Source: Abditibacteriaceae bacterium (GTDB lineage Bacteria > Armatimonadota > Abditibacteriia > Abditibacteriales > Abditibacteriaceae). Taken from it: a stretch of DNA of 64,000 nt. How positions within the stretch are numbered: the stretch's first letter is position 1; each line of letters opens with the position of its first letter. Location of the stretch: the NCBI GenBank assembly GCA_019239895.1, contig JAFAZH010000022.1, positions 1 through 64,000 of the forward strand, read 5' to 3'. The position numbers and the translations under genes are program-made. Below, one piece after another: positions 8,678 to 16,565 of the stretch. The notes beneath the pieces were generated by a model that saw only the letters and a list, made by a program, of their open reading frames with translations, had not been told where the DNA came from and made no database searches.

Positions 8678-9466
8678 TTAATCCTCTTCTTCGGGAGGTA
8701 GCGTACGGAGAACTTCTTCGGCGATAAGACGATCCTGCACCGGTTCATCAGTCATGATGCGGCCATCGCGGAAGCGAACAATGCGCCGCGCGTGCTGGGC
8801 GATGTCTGGCTCGTGGGTAACCATGACAATGGTGCGGCCTTCGTCGTTGAGGCGTTGAAAGATAGCCATGATTTCTTCGCCCTGGCGGGTTGCCACGTTA
8901 CCCGTTGGCTCATCGCCCAAGATAATGACCGGTTCATTAACAAGAGCGCGGGCAATGGCAACACGTTGCTGCTGACCACCCGAAATCTCGGTGGGTTTAT
9001 GGGCGAGGCGATTGCCTAAACCAACCGATTCCAGGGCAGCGGCAGCCCGCTCCCGTCGCTCTGATGGCTCGACGCCCGCATAAAGCATCGGCAGTTCGAC
9101 ATTGTGCAATATTGTGGTGCGCGCCAAGAGATTAAAGGTTTGAAAAACAAAGCCGATTTTACGGTTACGCACCATCGCCAGTTCATTGTCTTCTAACTGG
9201 GCTACATCTTCACCATCCAACCAGTAAGAGCCTTGAGAGGGCCGATCCAGGCAACCAATGAGATTCATAAAGGTAGACTTACCACACCCAGACGGCCCCA
9301 TAATCGCCACGAATTCACCCGGCGTGATGTGTAAATTCACACCCCGCAGGGCATGGACGCGCACCTCGCCCATTTGATATTCCTTGTGGAGATCAATCAC
9401 ACGAATGATGTCGCCATACGCTTCGTGCGAGGCTGTTTCTAGTTGATGAATCGTTTCAATTGCCAT
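8678..9466 (-). CDS. MacB/LolD-type ABC transporter ATPase
   Basis: The nucleotide-binding subunit has Walker [10 protein letters not shown] (57-65), signature [14 protein letters not shown] and Walker [12 protein letters not shown], followed by the switch His in [17 protein letters not shown]. The Q-loop FQTFNLLAR and the order of motifs are typical of the MacB/LolD/FtsE group. It powers the FtsX-type permease encoded at 7023-8237. I place the start at ATG 9466 (MAIETIHQ...). The reading frame is open to 9538, but that extension would translate a perfect hairpin at 9511-9545 and is poor in expected residues. It is the fourth gene of the efflux operon, and its stop codon touches the inserted four-helix-bundle cassette. 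Confidence 0.94.
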   Translation of the reverse strand: MAIETIHQLETASHEAYGDIIRVIDLHKEYQMGEVRVHALRGVNLHITPGEFVAIMGPSGCGKSTFMNLIGCLDRPSQGSYWLDGEDVAQLEDNELAMVRNRKIGFVFQTFNLLARTTILHNVELPMLYAGVEPSERRERAAAALESVGLGNRLAHKPTEISGGQQQRVAIARALVNEPVIILGDEPTGNVATRQGEEIMAIFQRLNDEGRTIVMVTHEPDIAQHARRIVRFRDGRIMTDEPVQDRLIAEEVLRTLPPEEED

Positions 9467-9510
9467 GAGATGCCGAGAGTCACTTGGACAATGAGTTTTT
9501 CGTTTCCCGT

Positions 9511-9545
9511 GAGTGTCATGCTTCGCTGCGCGAAGCATGACACTC
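9511..9545. repeat. Perfect 15-bp inverted repeat (hairpin)
   Basis: Arms 9511-9525 and 9531-9545 (GAGTGTCATGCTTCG and its complement) flank a 5-base loop. The hairpin lies between the Gly-rich protein gene and the ATPase gene. The arm shares GTCATGC and GAAGCATGAC with the inner repeat at 5857-5965, so the two are members of one family. In an operon such a structure may set a processing or attenuation point. Confidence 0.8.
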
Positions 9546-9589
9546 GCACTAAGTCTTCGAGCTGCTATGTTTATAGTAGCTCAATTAAA

Positions 9590-10207
9590 TTAACGAGCGA
9601 CCTGCGCCAGCTTCGCTAAGAGCGCCACACGCGCTTGATAACCTTTGGTAAACCGATCTTTCATGCGGTCTGGCATCTGCTTGAACTCTTTATACGAAGT
9701 GGGTGGGTAGAATGGGTTGTAGGTCTTAAAAAAGCCCTGCATCTGCTGCATCTGTTGACGGAATTTTTGGAAGTCCGCGGGATTGCCGCCACCTGGCCCG
9801 CCAGGGCCGCCGCCCTGCCTGCCACCGCCACCAAAACCGCCACCACCGCCCATCAATCGCCGATTCTGCGCGGCTGCGCGATCTAACTCATTCTTCTGCT
9901 TGGTATTCAGGACACCATTGATTTTCATATAGAGACCTTTGGCCTCATCATCGTTCATGTGCGGTTTGCCCTGCCAGGGACGCACGAAACTGAGAACTTT
10001 ACGGGCCTGATCTTTATTTAATGAGGCTTTGTTACTTTTCTCTAATTCACCGATGCCACGGATAACGCCACTGAGCCGCCCTTTCATACTGCGTTGCCCA
10101 CCACCACCCCCACCAAAACCGCCGCCACCGCCAGGCCCCTGGGCCATAACTATGGTGGGGACAATCATACCCACCACTAAACCTGCTACGACTAATGACT
10201 TTTTCAT
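9590..10207 (-). CDS. Secreted Gly-rich protein of unknown function
   Basis: Protein of 205 residues with a clear signal peptide (MKKSLVVAGLVVGMIVPTIVMA, predicted cut after AMA-like VMA) followed directly by a run of glycines. A basic/helical region (about 40-110, with SLNKDQARKVL and NTKQKNELDRA) leads to a second Gly-rich stretch and a Gln/Met-rich helix. The layout resembles Spy/CpxP-like periplasmic proteins but I see no LTxxQ repeat pair. The start is ATG 10207 because AGGAG lies 6 bases upstream; the frame is open further upstream only because it overlaps the hlyD gene in another frame. It lies between hlyD and the ATPase gene, so it is likely an accessory part of the pump. The gene at 15273-16097 has a similar design. 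Confidence 0.75.
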   Translation of the reverse strand: MKKSLVVAGLVVGMIVPTIVMAQGPGGGGGFGGGGGGQRSMKGRLSGVIRGIGELEKSNKASLNKDQARKVLSFVRPWQGKPHMNDDEAKGLYMKINGVLNTKQKNELDRAAAQNRRLMGGGGGFGGGGRQGGGPGGPGGGNPADFQKFRQQMQQMQGFFKTYNPFYPPTSYKEFKQMPDRMKDRFTKGYQARVALLAKLAQVAR

Positions 10208-10246
10208 TTTTTCTCCTTTATTTTCGACTTTTAATCCAACTGCTAT

Positions 10247-10331
10247 GAAGAGGGACAAGGTCCCGGATACCTTATCATTTACTATAAGCTGGGACGTATC
10301 TGGCAACTCGTTGTTCACCTTGTCCCTCTTC
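10247..10331. repeat. Perfect 15-bp inverted repeat in the efflux operon
   Basis: Arms 10247-10261 (GAAGAGGGACAAGGT) and 10317-10331 are exact complements separated by 55 bases. They occupy the gap between hlyD (ending at 10350) and the Gly-rich gene. A long stem-loop of this kind may stabilise the upstream message or terminate part of the transcription. Confidence 0.75.
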
Positions 10332-10349
10332 ACGAATTTACGCTTGAAC

Positions 10350-12647
10350 TTAGCGGCGACCACCGCCTCCACCGCCTCCGCCACCGCGACCGCCGCCACC
10401 AAAGCCACCAGTTGGGCCGCGTGGTGCGCCACCGCCGCCGACGGCTCCGGCAGAAGTTGTGGTGAGCGGTTCAATAATTTGTGTGACAACGGTCTGCCCT
10501 TCTTTGAGGCCGGATGTAATCTCGGTGGCTTCGTCGCCGCGCAAACCGACTTCCACCGTTTTCTTCTCCTGGTTGCTCTCATCCCATAGCGGCTTTTTCG
10601 GGTCTTTGATGACTGTCACTTCGGATGTATCGCCAGTATCTTTAACCGCTTCGGTTGGCACCGTCAGCACGTTCTTTTTCTGATCCACCAGAAATTCACA
10701 GGTCGCGTTCATGCCGGAGCGCAAACGCTCGTCTACATCTTCTTCATTAATCTTGACTTGCACATGGATATAAGTCACATTTTGCACGACTTCGGTCTCT
10801 GGATAAACTTTGCGCACTTTTCCGCTCTTAGGAGAGTTCGGATAAGCATCCAGGGTAATATCCACATCTTGACCAGGTTCGATGGCGGCAATATCCGCTT
10901 CATCTACATTGGTGTCCACATACATGCTGCTGGTATCCGACAACTGCACGATAGGTGAGCCAGCCGAGAAACCGGAGAGACCGGATTGGATAATGGTGCC
11001 GACATCCACATATTTTTTGGTAATGATGCCGGGGCTGGGAGCGACAACTGTGGTTTGCTCCAGGTTAGTTTTGGCATTGTTCGCAGCTAATTGCGCCTTA
11101 GCCAACCGCGCTTCGTCCTGGGCAATATCCTGAGCTTTGGAACGGTTAGAAATCGCATTGGCCTGCGTAGTAGCCAGGGCCGCTTCGGATTGGCGCAGCG
11201 ACGCAGTGGCCGCATCCACGTCTTCTGCCTTGAGCTTAATCTGGCGGCTATTGGCATTAGCCGTCGCTAAAGTCGCTTGTGATTGATTGAGCGAAGCTAT
11301 GGCCGCCGTCACATCCGCTTGTTTGAGCGCAATCTGCCTGCGGTTGGCTTCTGCCGCCGCTAACGCCGACTGTGACTGACGCAAGGTGGCGCGGGCCGCC
11401 AGCACATCTTGCTCTCTTAAATTATTCTGCACCGAGTTAACCTGAGCGTTATGTAAAGTCGCCTGTGCCTGGCTCAATTGACCCTTAGCTTGAGTTATCC
11501 TCGCTTGCTGCGCCTGGACTTGCGCCGTTTGTTGCGATTTAAGGGTATCCAATTTGGTTTGTGCGGTATGCAGAGCAGCCGTGGCCAGGTCTAACTGATT
11601 CTTGGCAGTGTCTACCGTGCTGGCCGGAACAAAGCCTTTAGCTAATAAGTTTTGCTGGCGCGTTAAGTTGGTTTGATTGGTTGTAACGTTAGATTGCGCC
11701 TCGTCTACTGCCGATTGTGCGGCGGCCACATCCTGGGGCTGGGTTGCACTTTGCAATAACTGCAAGTCCTGCTCGGCGGAGGCCACATTGGCCTTGGCCG
11801 CATCTACGCCTGCCTGGGCCTGGGCGATAGCGGCATTTGTTAGTTCAGGTTGGGCTTGTGAGTTCTGCATTGCTTGCTGGAGTTTGGCTTGTGCCGATGC
11901 CACACCCCCACGCGCCGTTGTCACATCGGTCTCGGCGGTTTGGCGTTGCAGGGCCAGAGCTTCACGCGATTGATTTAATTTGGCCCGTGCCGCGACTACA
12001 GCCTGCACTGCTTCTCGAATCGCTGGGCCATTGGTCTGGCGTTGCAGAATCAAAGTATCGCGGGATTGGGCTAATTTGGCTCTGGCGGCGGCAACGGCAC
12101 TGCCCGCCTGTTGAATTTGCGGCCCTAACTGAGTGTTCAGGAACTGCTGATTTTCTCTCGCCTGCTGCAAGGCAGCCTGCGCCGTCCGCACATCGGCCTG
12201 GGCCTGCTCATACGCGGATATGTTATCCGTTCGGTCAATGATGCAAATCAGTTGTCCCGCCTTAACGCGCGTGCCCTCTTCCACTGCCATCTTCATCACT
12301 TTGCCACCCGCTTTGGACTTAACATCCACCTGGGTGAATGGCTGGAGGGTGCCAGTAGCGGATACGGTGCTTTTAACATCGCCACGCTCGACCACAGCCG
12401 TTTTGACTTCAGGTTTTTCTGAGCGGTCAGTACGCATCCAACGAAATCCAAACACCAGCAACATCAGAGCCGCTAACGCGGCTAATATCTTGAGGAACGG
12501 TTTGGAAATCCAGACGGAGCGGCGCTTCGGGGCGCGGGGCGCTTTGGTACGCGGACTCTCCACTTTGCCATTCGGACTGCCCTTGGGCAAGGTGGTTTCC
12601 GGCACCACACTGGGGGGCGCAATGGGAATAGCTTTACCTTTTAACAT
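10350..12647 (-). CDS. HlyD/MacA-family periplasmic adaptor with very long coiled coil
   Basis: At 765 residues this is nearly twice the length of a usual MacA. It has a cytoplasmic N-terminus rich in Pro/Lys, a membrane anchor (FLKILAALAALMLLVFGF, about 49-66), a first lipoyl half (VKSKAGGKVMKMAVEEGTRV) and then about 350 residues of Ala/Gln/Asn-rich heptads that form the hairpin. These carry repeated units such as AAARAKLAQSRDTL and AARAKLNQSREALA. The second lipoyl half (VVAPSPGIITKKYVDVG) and beta-barrel (SDTSSMYVDTNVDEADI) follow. The last ~25 residues are almost pure Gly/Arg. It bridges the inner-membrane ABC permease and the TolC homologue encoded just upstream. GGAGAG precedes the ATG by 9 bases. 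The unusual hairpin length implies a taller periplasmic channel. Confidence 0.92.
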   Translation of the reverse strand: MLKGKAIPIAPPSVVPETTLPKGSPNGKVESPRTKAPRAPKRRSVWISKPFLKILAALAALMLLVFGFRWMRTDRSEKPEVKTAVVERGDVKSTVSATGTLQPFTQVDVKSKAGGKVMKMAVEEGTRVKAGQLICIIDRTDNISAYEQAQADVRTAQAALQQARENQQFLNTQLGPQIQQAGSAVAAARAKLAQSRDTLILQRQTNGPAIREAVQAVVAARAKLNQSREALALQRQTAETDVTTARGGVASAQAKLQQAMQNSQAQPELTNAAIAQAQAGVDAAKANVASAEQDLQLLQSATQPQDVAAAQSAVDEAQSNVTTNQTNLTRQQNLLAKGFVPASTVDTAKNQLDLATAALHTAQTKLDTLKSQQTAQVQAQQARITQAKGQLSQAQATLHNAQVNSVQNNLREQDVLAARATLRQSQSALAAAEANRRQIALKQADVTAAIASLNQSQATLATANANSRQIKLKAEDVDAATASLRQSEAALATTQANAISNRSKAQDIAQDEARLAKAQLAANNAKTNLEQTTVVAPSPGIITKKYVDVGTIIQSGLSGFSAGSPIVQLSDTSSMYVDTNVDEADIAAIEPGQDVDITLDAYPNSPKSGKVRKVYPETEVVQNVTYIHVQVKINEEDVDERLRSGMNATCEFLVDQKKNVLTVPTEAVKDTGDTSEVTVIKDPKKPLWDESNQEKKTVEVGLRGDEATEITSGLKEGQTVVTQIIEPLTTTSAGAVGGGGAPRGPTGGFGGGGRGGGGGGGGGRR

Positions 12648-12674
12648 GAAATGATACTCTCCTCGACAAAACCA

Positions 12675-14600
12675 TTAACGCGCGGCGTTAGGGTTGGCAT
12701 TAGGGTTGGTGAAATTTGCCACATTAACCGGATTCTGCTTCAGCGTAGCCAGACTGGGCGCGGCTGTCGGAGCCGCTGCGGGCACCGCCTGACCGGGATT
12801 AGCCCAGGCAAAGCGACCCACCGCTCGATCTAAATCGGCCTGGGCGGTCTCATAGTCATAGATAGCCTGGGTCAGACTGGTATCGGCATCAAAAAGCTGC
12901 GTTTGGGCATTGACAATATCGAGCACAATACCTAATCCATTACGATACCTTTCAGTCGCTGTGGTTAAATTCGTGCGCGCTGAGTTTTCAAGGGCCTGGG
13001 CGCTATCAATGCGTTGCCTAGCTCCGGTGATGTTCACATAAGCCGCCTCAACATCGGCCTCAGCATCTTTTTGAACTTGCGCCAATCGAATGCGATTGGA
13101 TTCTAAATCGGCACTGGCCGCGCGCACATCAGCTTTGCGGCCACCCGCATCGAAAATTGGGACGGCAAGCCCGGCAGCCACGGTAAAACCGCGATCTCCC
13201 GTCGAGCGTGGGTCTAAGGAGTAACCAGCACTGGCCGTCACTTGAGGCCGGGACTGAATTTTGGCGAGATTGAGGGTAGCCTCAGTGACCTGCACATTCG
13301 CTGTCGCTTGCAGCAAGTCTGGCCGGAGGCGATGCGCCTCCGCTATATAATCTTCTAAGGTACGCACGGGTGGCGGCGAAGCGGCTGTAACATCTTGTAG
13401 CTTCAAAGCTGGCCCCCGGCGCAGTCCCAGGGAGTTGCGAAAAGTTGTGGCCGAAGTGCGCGCGGCATTTTGCGCTGTGACCAGATTAAACTGCGCCTGA
13501 CTGAGCGTGACTTGCACGCTTTGCACGTCTACTGCCGCCACCGTGCCTTCTTGCACTTGTGCCTGAATTTGCGCTAATTGCTGTTGGGCGAGATTCACTT
13601 CCGCCCGACGCTGTGCGACGAGTTTATCATTCAATAATTGCGCGTAATAATTTTGCGCCACCTGAAAGGCGAGGCTGCTTCGCGTCAAGCCTAAGTTAGC
13701 CACAGAGCCTAAAGCCTGTGCTCTGGATTGGCGCACTAAAGTGCGCGTGCGGCCTGAATCAAACAGATTTTGAGAGACCGTAACGCCTGTAGTCGTGGTA
13801 GAAGTGAAGGAAGTACTCTGTGAAAATACTGTTGTGCCCCCAGTGCCCGTACCGGTTCCGGTTCCCGTGCCTGTTCCAGTACCCGTGCCCGTGCCGTTAC
13901 CTGTCCCAGTTCCGGTGCCTGTCCCCGTGCCGGTTCCCACTTGATTAGCTATGGCTTTATCAAATCCGGTGGTAGTGGTGCCGCCAGTGCCATTATTGAT
14001 GGTCGTTACCGTCGTAGAATTTTGGACTGTCCGCGGTAGAGTATTACCCCGGAAATTAACACTGGCATCTACTTGAGGATACAGGGCCGAACGCGCTGAG
14101 GTAATACGCTCAACAGAACTAATCACCTGTTCCTGAGCCGCGCCGATATTCCCATGATTCTGCAAGGCAATCCCAATCGCCTCGTCCAAGGTCAAGCCAG
14201 GCACTGTGTCCACCGGAGTTTGCGGCGCGGTCATGACGGGGGCCGATGGCCCGGCGGGAGTCACTGGCGTAGTGTTGCCTATTATTGTGGAAGGTAACGG
14301 TGCCACCGGCGCGGTCGGGGGGATAGCTGCATCCGGGGTAGCGACATTCGGGATAGCAGGAGCCGGGCTGCCATTTTGGGTTGGCGCGGCACCGGCTGGC
14401 AACGCTGGGGTCGTTGGCACAGGGGGAATCGTTGGTGTGACGGGAACCGTAGGCGTAGCAGGCGTTCCGGGAACTGGCTGTTGCGCCATCGCACCGGGTA
14501 ATACAGCCGCGAAGATCACACCCATCATCCAGCACCCGCTGCGCGTTGCTTTTATTATTTTTATCTGGAGCGGTGACATTTGATTCAACCGTGCCCGCAT
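12675..14600 (-). CDS. TolC-family outer membrane efflux protein
   Basis: The 641-residue protein has a signal peptide (about 20-40, ending GAMAQ), a Pro/Thr/Ala-rich linker (about 41-130) and then two TolC repeats. The first begins GLTLDEAIGIALQNHGNIGAA and the second LRPDLLQATANVQVTEATL. Typical TolC features include ARSALYPQVDASVNFRG, the coiled-coil segments around LAQQQLAQIQAQVQEG, and DIVNAQTQLFDADTSLTQA near the end. A Gly-Thr dipeptide run of about 17 units interrupts the first repeat (encoded 13836-13940). It forms the outer-membrane exit duct of the pump. The ATG is 2 bases from the marR stop codon, so translation is probably coupled. Confidence 0.92.
   Translation of the reverse strand: MRARLNQMSPLQIKIIKATRSGCWMMGVIFAAVLPGAMAQQPVPGTPATPTVPVTPTIPPVPTTPALPAGAAPTQNGSPAPAIPNVATPDAAIPPTAPVAPLPSTIIGNTTPVTPAGPSAPVMTAPQTPVDTVPGLTLDEAIGIALQNHGNIGAAQEQVISSVERITSARSALYPQVDASVNFRGNTLPRTVQNSTTVTTINNGTGGTTTTGFDKAIANQVGTGTGTGTGTGTGNGTGTGTGTGTGTGTGTGTGGTTVFSQSTSFTSTTTTGVTVSQNLFDSGRTRTLVRQSRAQALGSVANLGLTRSSLAFQVAQNYYAQLLNDKLVAQRRAEVNLAQQQLAQIQAQVQEGTVAAVDVQSVQVTLSQAQFNLVTAQNAARTSATTFRNSLGLRRGPALKLQDVTAASPPPVRTLEDYIAEAHRLRPDLLQATANVQVTEATLNLAKIQSRPQVTASAGYSLDPRSTGDRGFTVAAGLAVPIFDAGGRKADVRAASADLESNRIRLAQVQKDAEADVEAAYVNITGARQRIDSAQALENSARTNLTTATERYRNGLGIVLDIVNAQTQLFDADTSLTQAIYDYETAQADLDRAVGRFAWANPGQAVPAAAPTAAPSLATLKQNPVNVANFTNPNANPNAAR
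13836..13940 (-). repeat. Degenerate hexamer tract encoding a (Gly-Thr)n run
   Basis: About 17 six-base units of the form GGNACN (minus strand) encode a Gly-Thr repeat inside the TolC homologue, broken by one Asn. Third positions vary freely among the units. The tract is therefore either old or kept by selection for the protein sequence rather than a fresh slippage product. It falls between the first beta-strand region and the next helix, where TolC proteins have an exposed or periplasmic turn. Confidence 0.85.
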
Positions 14601-14602
14601 GG

Positions 14603-15196
14603 TTAACCTGTTTCCTTTCCGGCGGCTTCAACCTGGTAGATTACATCGTTGAGTTGTTCGAGCGCACCAAGCATAGTGTGGCGCTGTTCTTTGGTCAGGC
14701 AATCCAGGAAAAGGCGAAAATGGGCGTGCTGTTGCTCCTTATGTTTAGCAAAAAGCTGATGCCCCTTCTTCGCCAGATGCAAGCGCACGACGCGCCGGTC
14801 ATAGTGATCGGTTTCGCGCTGCACTAATTGAGCGCGCACCAGAGCATCCACTAATTCACTCGCGGTGCTGGGAGTGACACCCAGCGACTTGCTTAGTTCT
14901 CGCAAGGTACAGTTTTCGCTTTTGGTAATGGCCCACAGGCAGCGCCCCTGTGCCATTGTTAGATTATAGTCAAAAGGCTTCAACGCTTTTGGCTTAACAT
15001 CCCGAAACACGCGTCCAATATGAAAGAACAGTTCACCAATGCGTTCTGCTTCCTCTGCGGGTGTGCCCTGCCCATCCCGTGAGTCATCATGGGCTAAAAT
15101 ACGCTTGCGGTGAGATGGCTCCTTGGCTAGCCTCAGCCCCGGTTCGCCTGTTTTGGCTTTTTTAGATTGTTTAGCTTTTTCAAAAGTTGCTAACAC
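14603..15196 (-). CDS. MarR-family transcriptional regulator
   Basis: A 197-residue protein with a basic N-terminal extension (about 1-45) before a MarR winged helix: TMAQGRCLWAITKSENCTLR, LSKSLGVTPSTASELVDALV (recognition helix) and the wing DHYDRRVVRLHLAKKG. MarR proteins bind palindromic operators as dimers and usually repress neighbouring efflux genes until a small molecule binds. Being the first gene of the efflux operon, it most likely controls tolC-hlyD-macB. The start is GTG 15196, supported by GGAG 4 bases upstream. The stop codon lies directly against the tolC start. The operator is not identified; the 30-bp palindrome at 15223-15252 is upstream and is a candidate. Confidence 0.92.
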   Translation of the reverse strand: MLATFEKAKQSKKAKTGEPGLRLAKEPSHRKRILAHDDSRDGQGTPAEEAERIGELFFHIGRVFRDVKPKALKPFDYNLTMAQGRCLWAITKSENCTLRELSKSLGVTPSTASELVDALVRAQLVQRETDHYDRRVVRLHLAKKGHQLFAKHKEQQHAHFRLFLDCLTKEQRHTMLGALEQLNDVIYQVEAAGKETG

Positions 15197-15222
15197 CGGA
15201 CTCCATCTTTCTGATAATGTCC

Positions 15223-15252
15223 AGTAGAGACGCGATTAATCGCGTCTCTACT
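15223..15252. repeat. Perfect 30-bp palindrome upstream of marR
   Basis: Each half is AGTAGAGACGCGATT or its exact complement, with no loop. It sits 27 bases before the marR start and 21 bases after the 3' end of the Gly-rich gene 15273-16097. It may be a terminator for that gene, an operator for the MarR protein, or a dispersed REP-type palindrome; similar GTAGAGACGCGAT palindromes are common in several bacterial phyla as far as I recall. Confidence 0.85.
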
Positions 15253-15272
15253 AAATAAGGATGTGCTTAACA

Positions 15273-16097
15273 TTAAGCATTGGTTGCCGGGGCAGTAGCT
15301 TGCGCATTGCCTGCTGCACCACCGTTACCAGGGGTGGTATCGCCACCGTTGCCGCCATTACCACCACGCCTGCCGCGTCCACCGCGCCGCCCAAACCCGC
15401 CATTGCCCTGTGCCCCGGCACCGCCTGCGCCCCCCGCACCAAGCCCAAACCCGCCACCAAATCCTCCACCGGGGCCACCCATGCCACGCCCCATACCACC
15501 CATGCCCAAGCCGCCCATACCGCGACCCATGCCACCTGTGATGAACGAGGATTCGTCACCAATGATACCCAGCACGGTTAGCAGCGCCTCTAGATGGGGC
15601 TTTTTAGTGTAGCTAACTTTGGCATCCAGGTCTTTCAGGGCCTTTTCATTACGCGTCTTTTCATCGGCTACGGCCTGGCGCAAGTCATTGAGGGAAGCAC
15701 TGAGTTCCGCATCGGTGGCGGCGTTGGCACGCAGAGCCTGGGCCAATTTTTGAAAGCGGTCAAGCAAGGGTTGGCGAGCTTTCTCCTGCGCGTTAGCGAA
15801 CGCGACGATAGGGTCTTGGGTCGCTGCGTCTGTAAAACCGGCAGCGGTTAAGACGCGGCGCGTCCGCTGTTCCTGGAACTGCTGTATCATCTGCTGGCGC
15901 TGCTCTGGCGTCATATTCTGAAAGTTACCACGTTGGTTGTTTTGGTTATTGCCCTGCGGCCAGTTTGGTGGATTAGCGCCCTTATTAGCATCTGCCGGAT
16001 TAGGTTGGGCTTGCACGGCTCCCGCCAAGCTCAAAGACGCGGCTAAAGCCAACGTGCCGACACTGAATTTGTGAAATTGTCGTGTGCTGAATTTCAT
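15273..16097 (-). CDS. Secreted Gly-rich Spy/CpxP-like protein
   Basis: A 274-residue protein with a signal peptide (KFSTRQFHKFSVGTLALAAS to about AVQA-Q), an Asn/Gln/Pro-rich linker, then a helical region with MTPEQRQQMIQQFQEQRTR and a long charged helix. This helical part resembles the LTxxQ-type helices of Spy/CpxP periplasmic proteins. The last ~90 residues are Gly/Met/Arg-rich (repeats of GMGRGMGG and GGMGRG), probably disordered. The start is ATG 16097 because GGAGGG lies 6 bases upstream. It precedes marR on the same strand and, with the Gly-rich protein at 9590-10207 and the Gly/Arg tail of the HlyD homologue, gives three Gly-rich products in one locus. Function is unknown. Confidence 0.75.
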   Translation of the reverse strand: MKFSTRQFHKFSVGTLALAASLSLAGAVQAQPNPADANKGANPPNWPQGNNQNNQRGNFQNMTPEQRQQMIQQFQEQRTRRVLTAAGFTDAATQDPIVAFANAQEKARQPLLDRFQKLAQALRANAATDAELSASLNDLRQAVADEKTRNEKALKDLDAKVSYTKKPHLEALLTVLGIIGDESSFITGGMGRGMGGLGMGGMGRGMGGPGGGFGGGFGLGAGGAGGAGAQGNGGFGRRGGRGRRGGNGGNGGDTTPGNGGAAGNAQATAPATNA

Positions 16098-16565
16098 CTG
16101 TCCCTCCATTTACATTGACAACCGGATTGTTCGACTTCCGATGAATGTACTCTTTCGGATGCTTATTTACAGCTCAAGTTGCGTGGCTTAATAATTCCTT
16201 ACAATCCTCTTAATGGGGTATTTGTAAATTATTCCTACGCAATCTCCGTCAGTGGTAATCCAGAGTGAAGATTACTCCCCAGTCATTAAAAAGTCATTAA
16301 TGTTTTGCCGTTCCTCTGGCTCTCCGAATTTTTCGGACGCCGAAGCAAACCCGAAAACATCTAGATTTAAAAATCCAGCCCGACAGCCGCATGTGTGGGC
16401 ACAAGCACTCAAGTGCTTCCAAAACTTTTCCAGGTGCCCGGTAAATCTCCCTCAAAGCGTGGTTCGGTTTTTCAGGCAGCTTTAGAATGTGAGCCAATGA
16501 GTCGTTGCACCTACTGTTGTACGCACTCATTTGCACTGGAACACCGTGCCAGAAAGGAAGCTGCG
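16098..16565. other. Divergent intergenic region without a recognisable gene
   Basis: This stretch of about 470 bp separates the minus-strand Gly-rich gene from the plus-strand radical SAM gene and must contain promoters for both. I see no convincing promoter consensus. A small hairpin (TCCGAATTTTTCGGA) lies near 16322-16336. The open frame running from 16395 into the radical SAM gene has no homology-like features and is not counted as coding. Confidence 0.5.

Noticed and set aside
9467..9538. N-terminal extension of the ABC ATPase
   Set aside because: Would translate a perfect hairpin and has no ribosome binding site; homologous ATPases start near 9466.
10208..10582. N-terminal extension of the Gly-rich protein
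   Set aside because: Overlaps hlyD in another frame; the signal peptide and AGGAG define the start at 10207.
10029..10589. Plus-strand frame of 186 codons with Pro-rich start
   Set aside because: It is the antisense of the Gly-rich protein and the hlyD 3' end; Gly codons read backwards give Pro. No ribosome binding site and a better gene on the other strand.
13836..13940. Possible CRISPR or VNTR array
   Set aside because: The units are six bases long, in frame with tolC and without spacers.
15280..15612. Plus-strand Pro-rich frame
   Set aside because: Antisense of the Gly/Met-rich tail of the secreted protein at 15273-16097; composition is an artefact.
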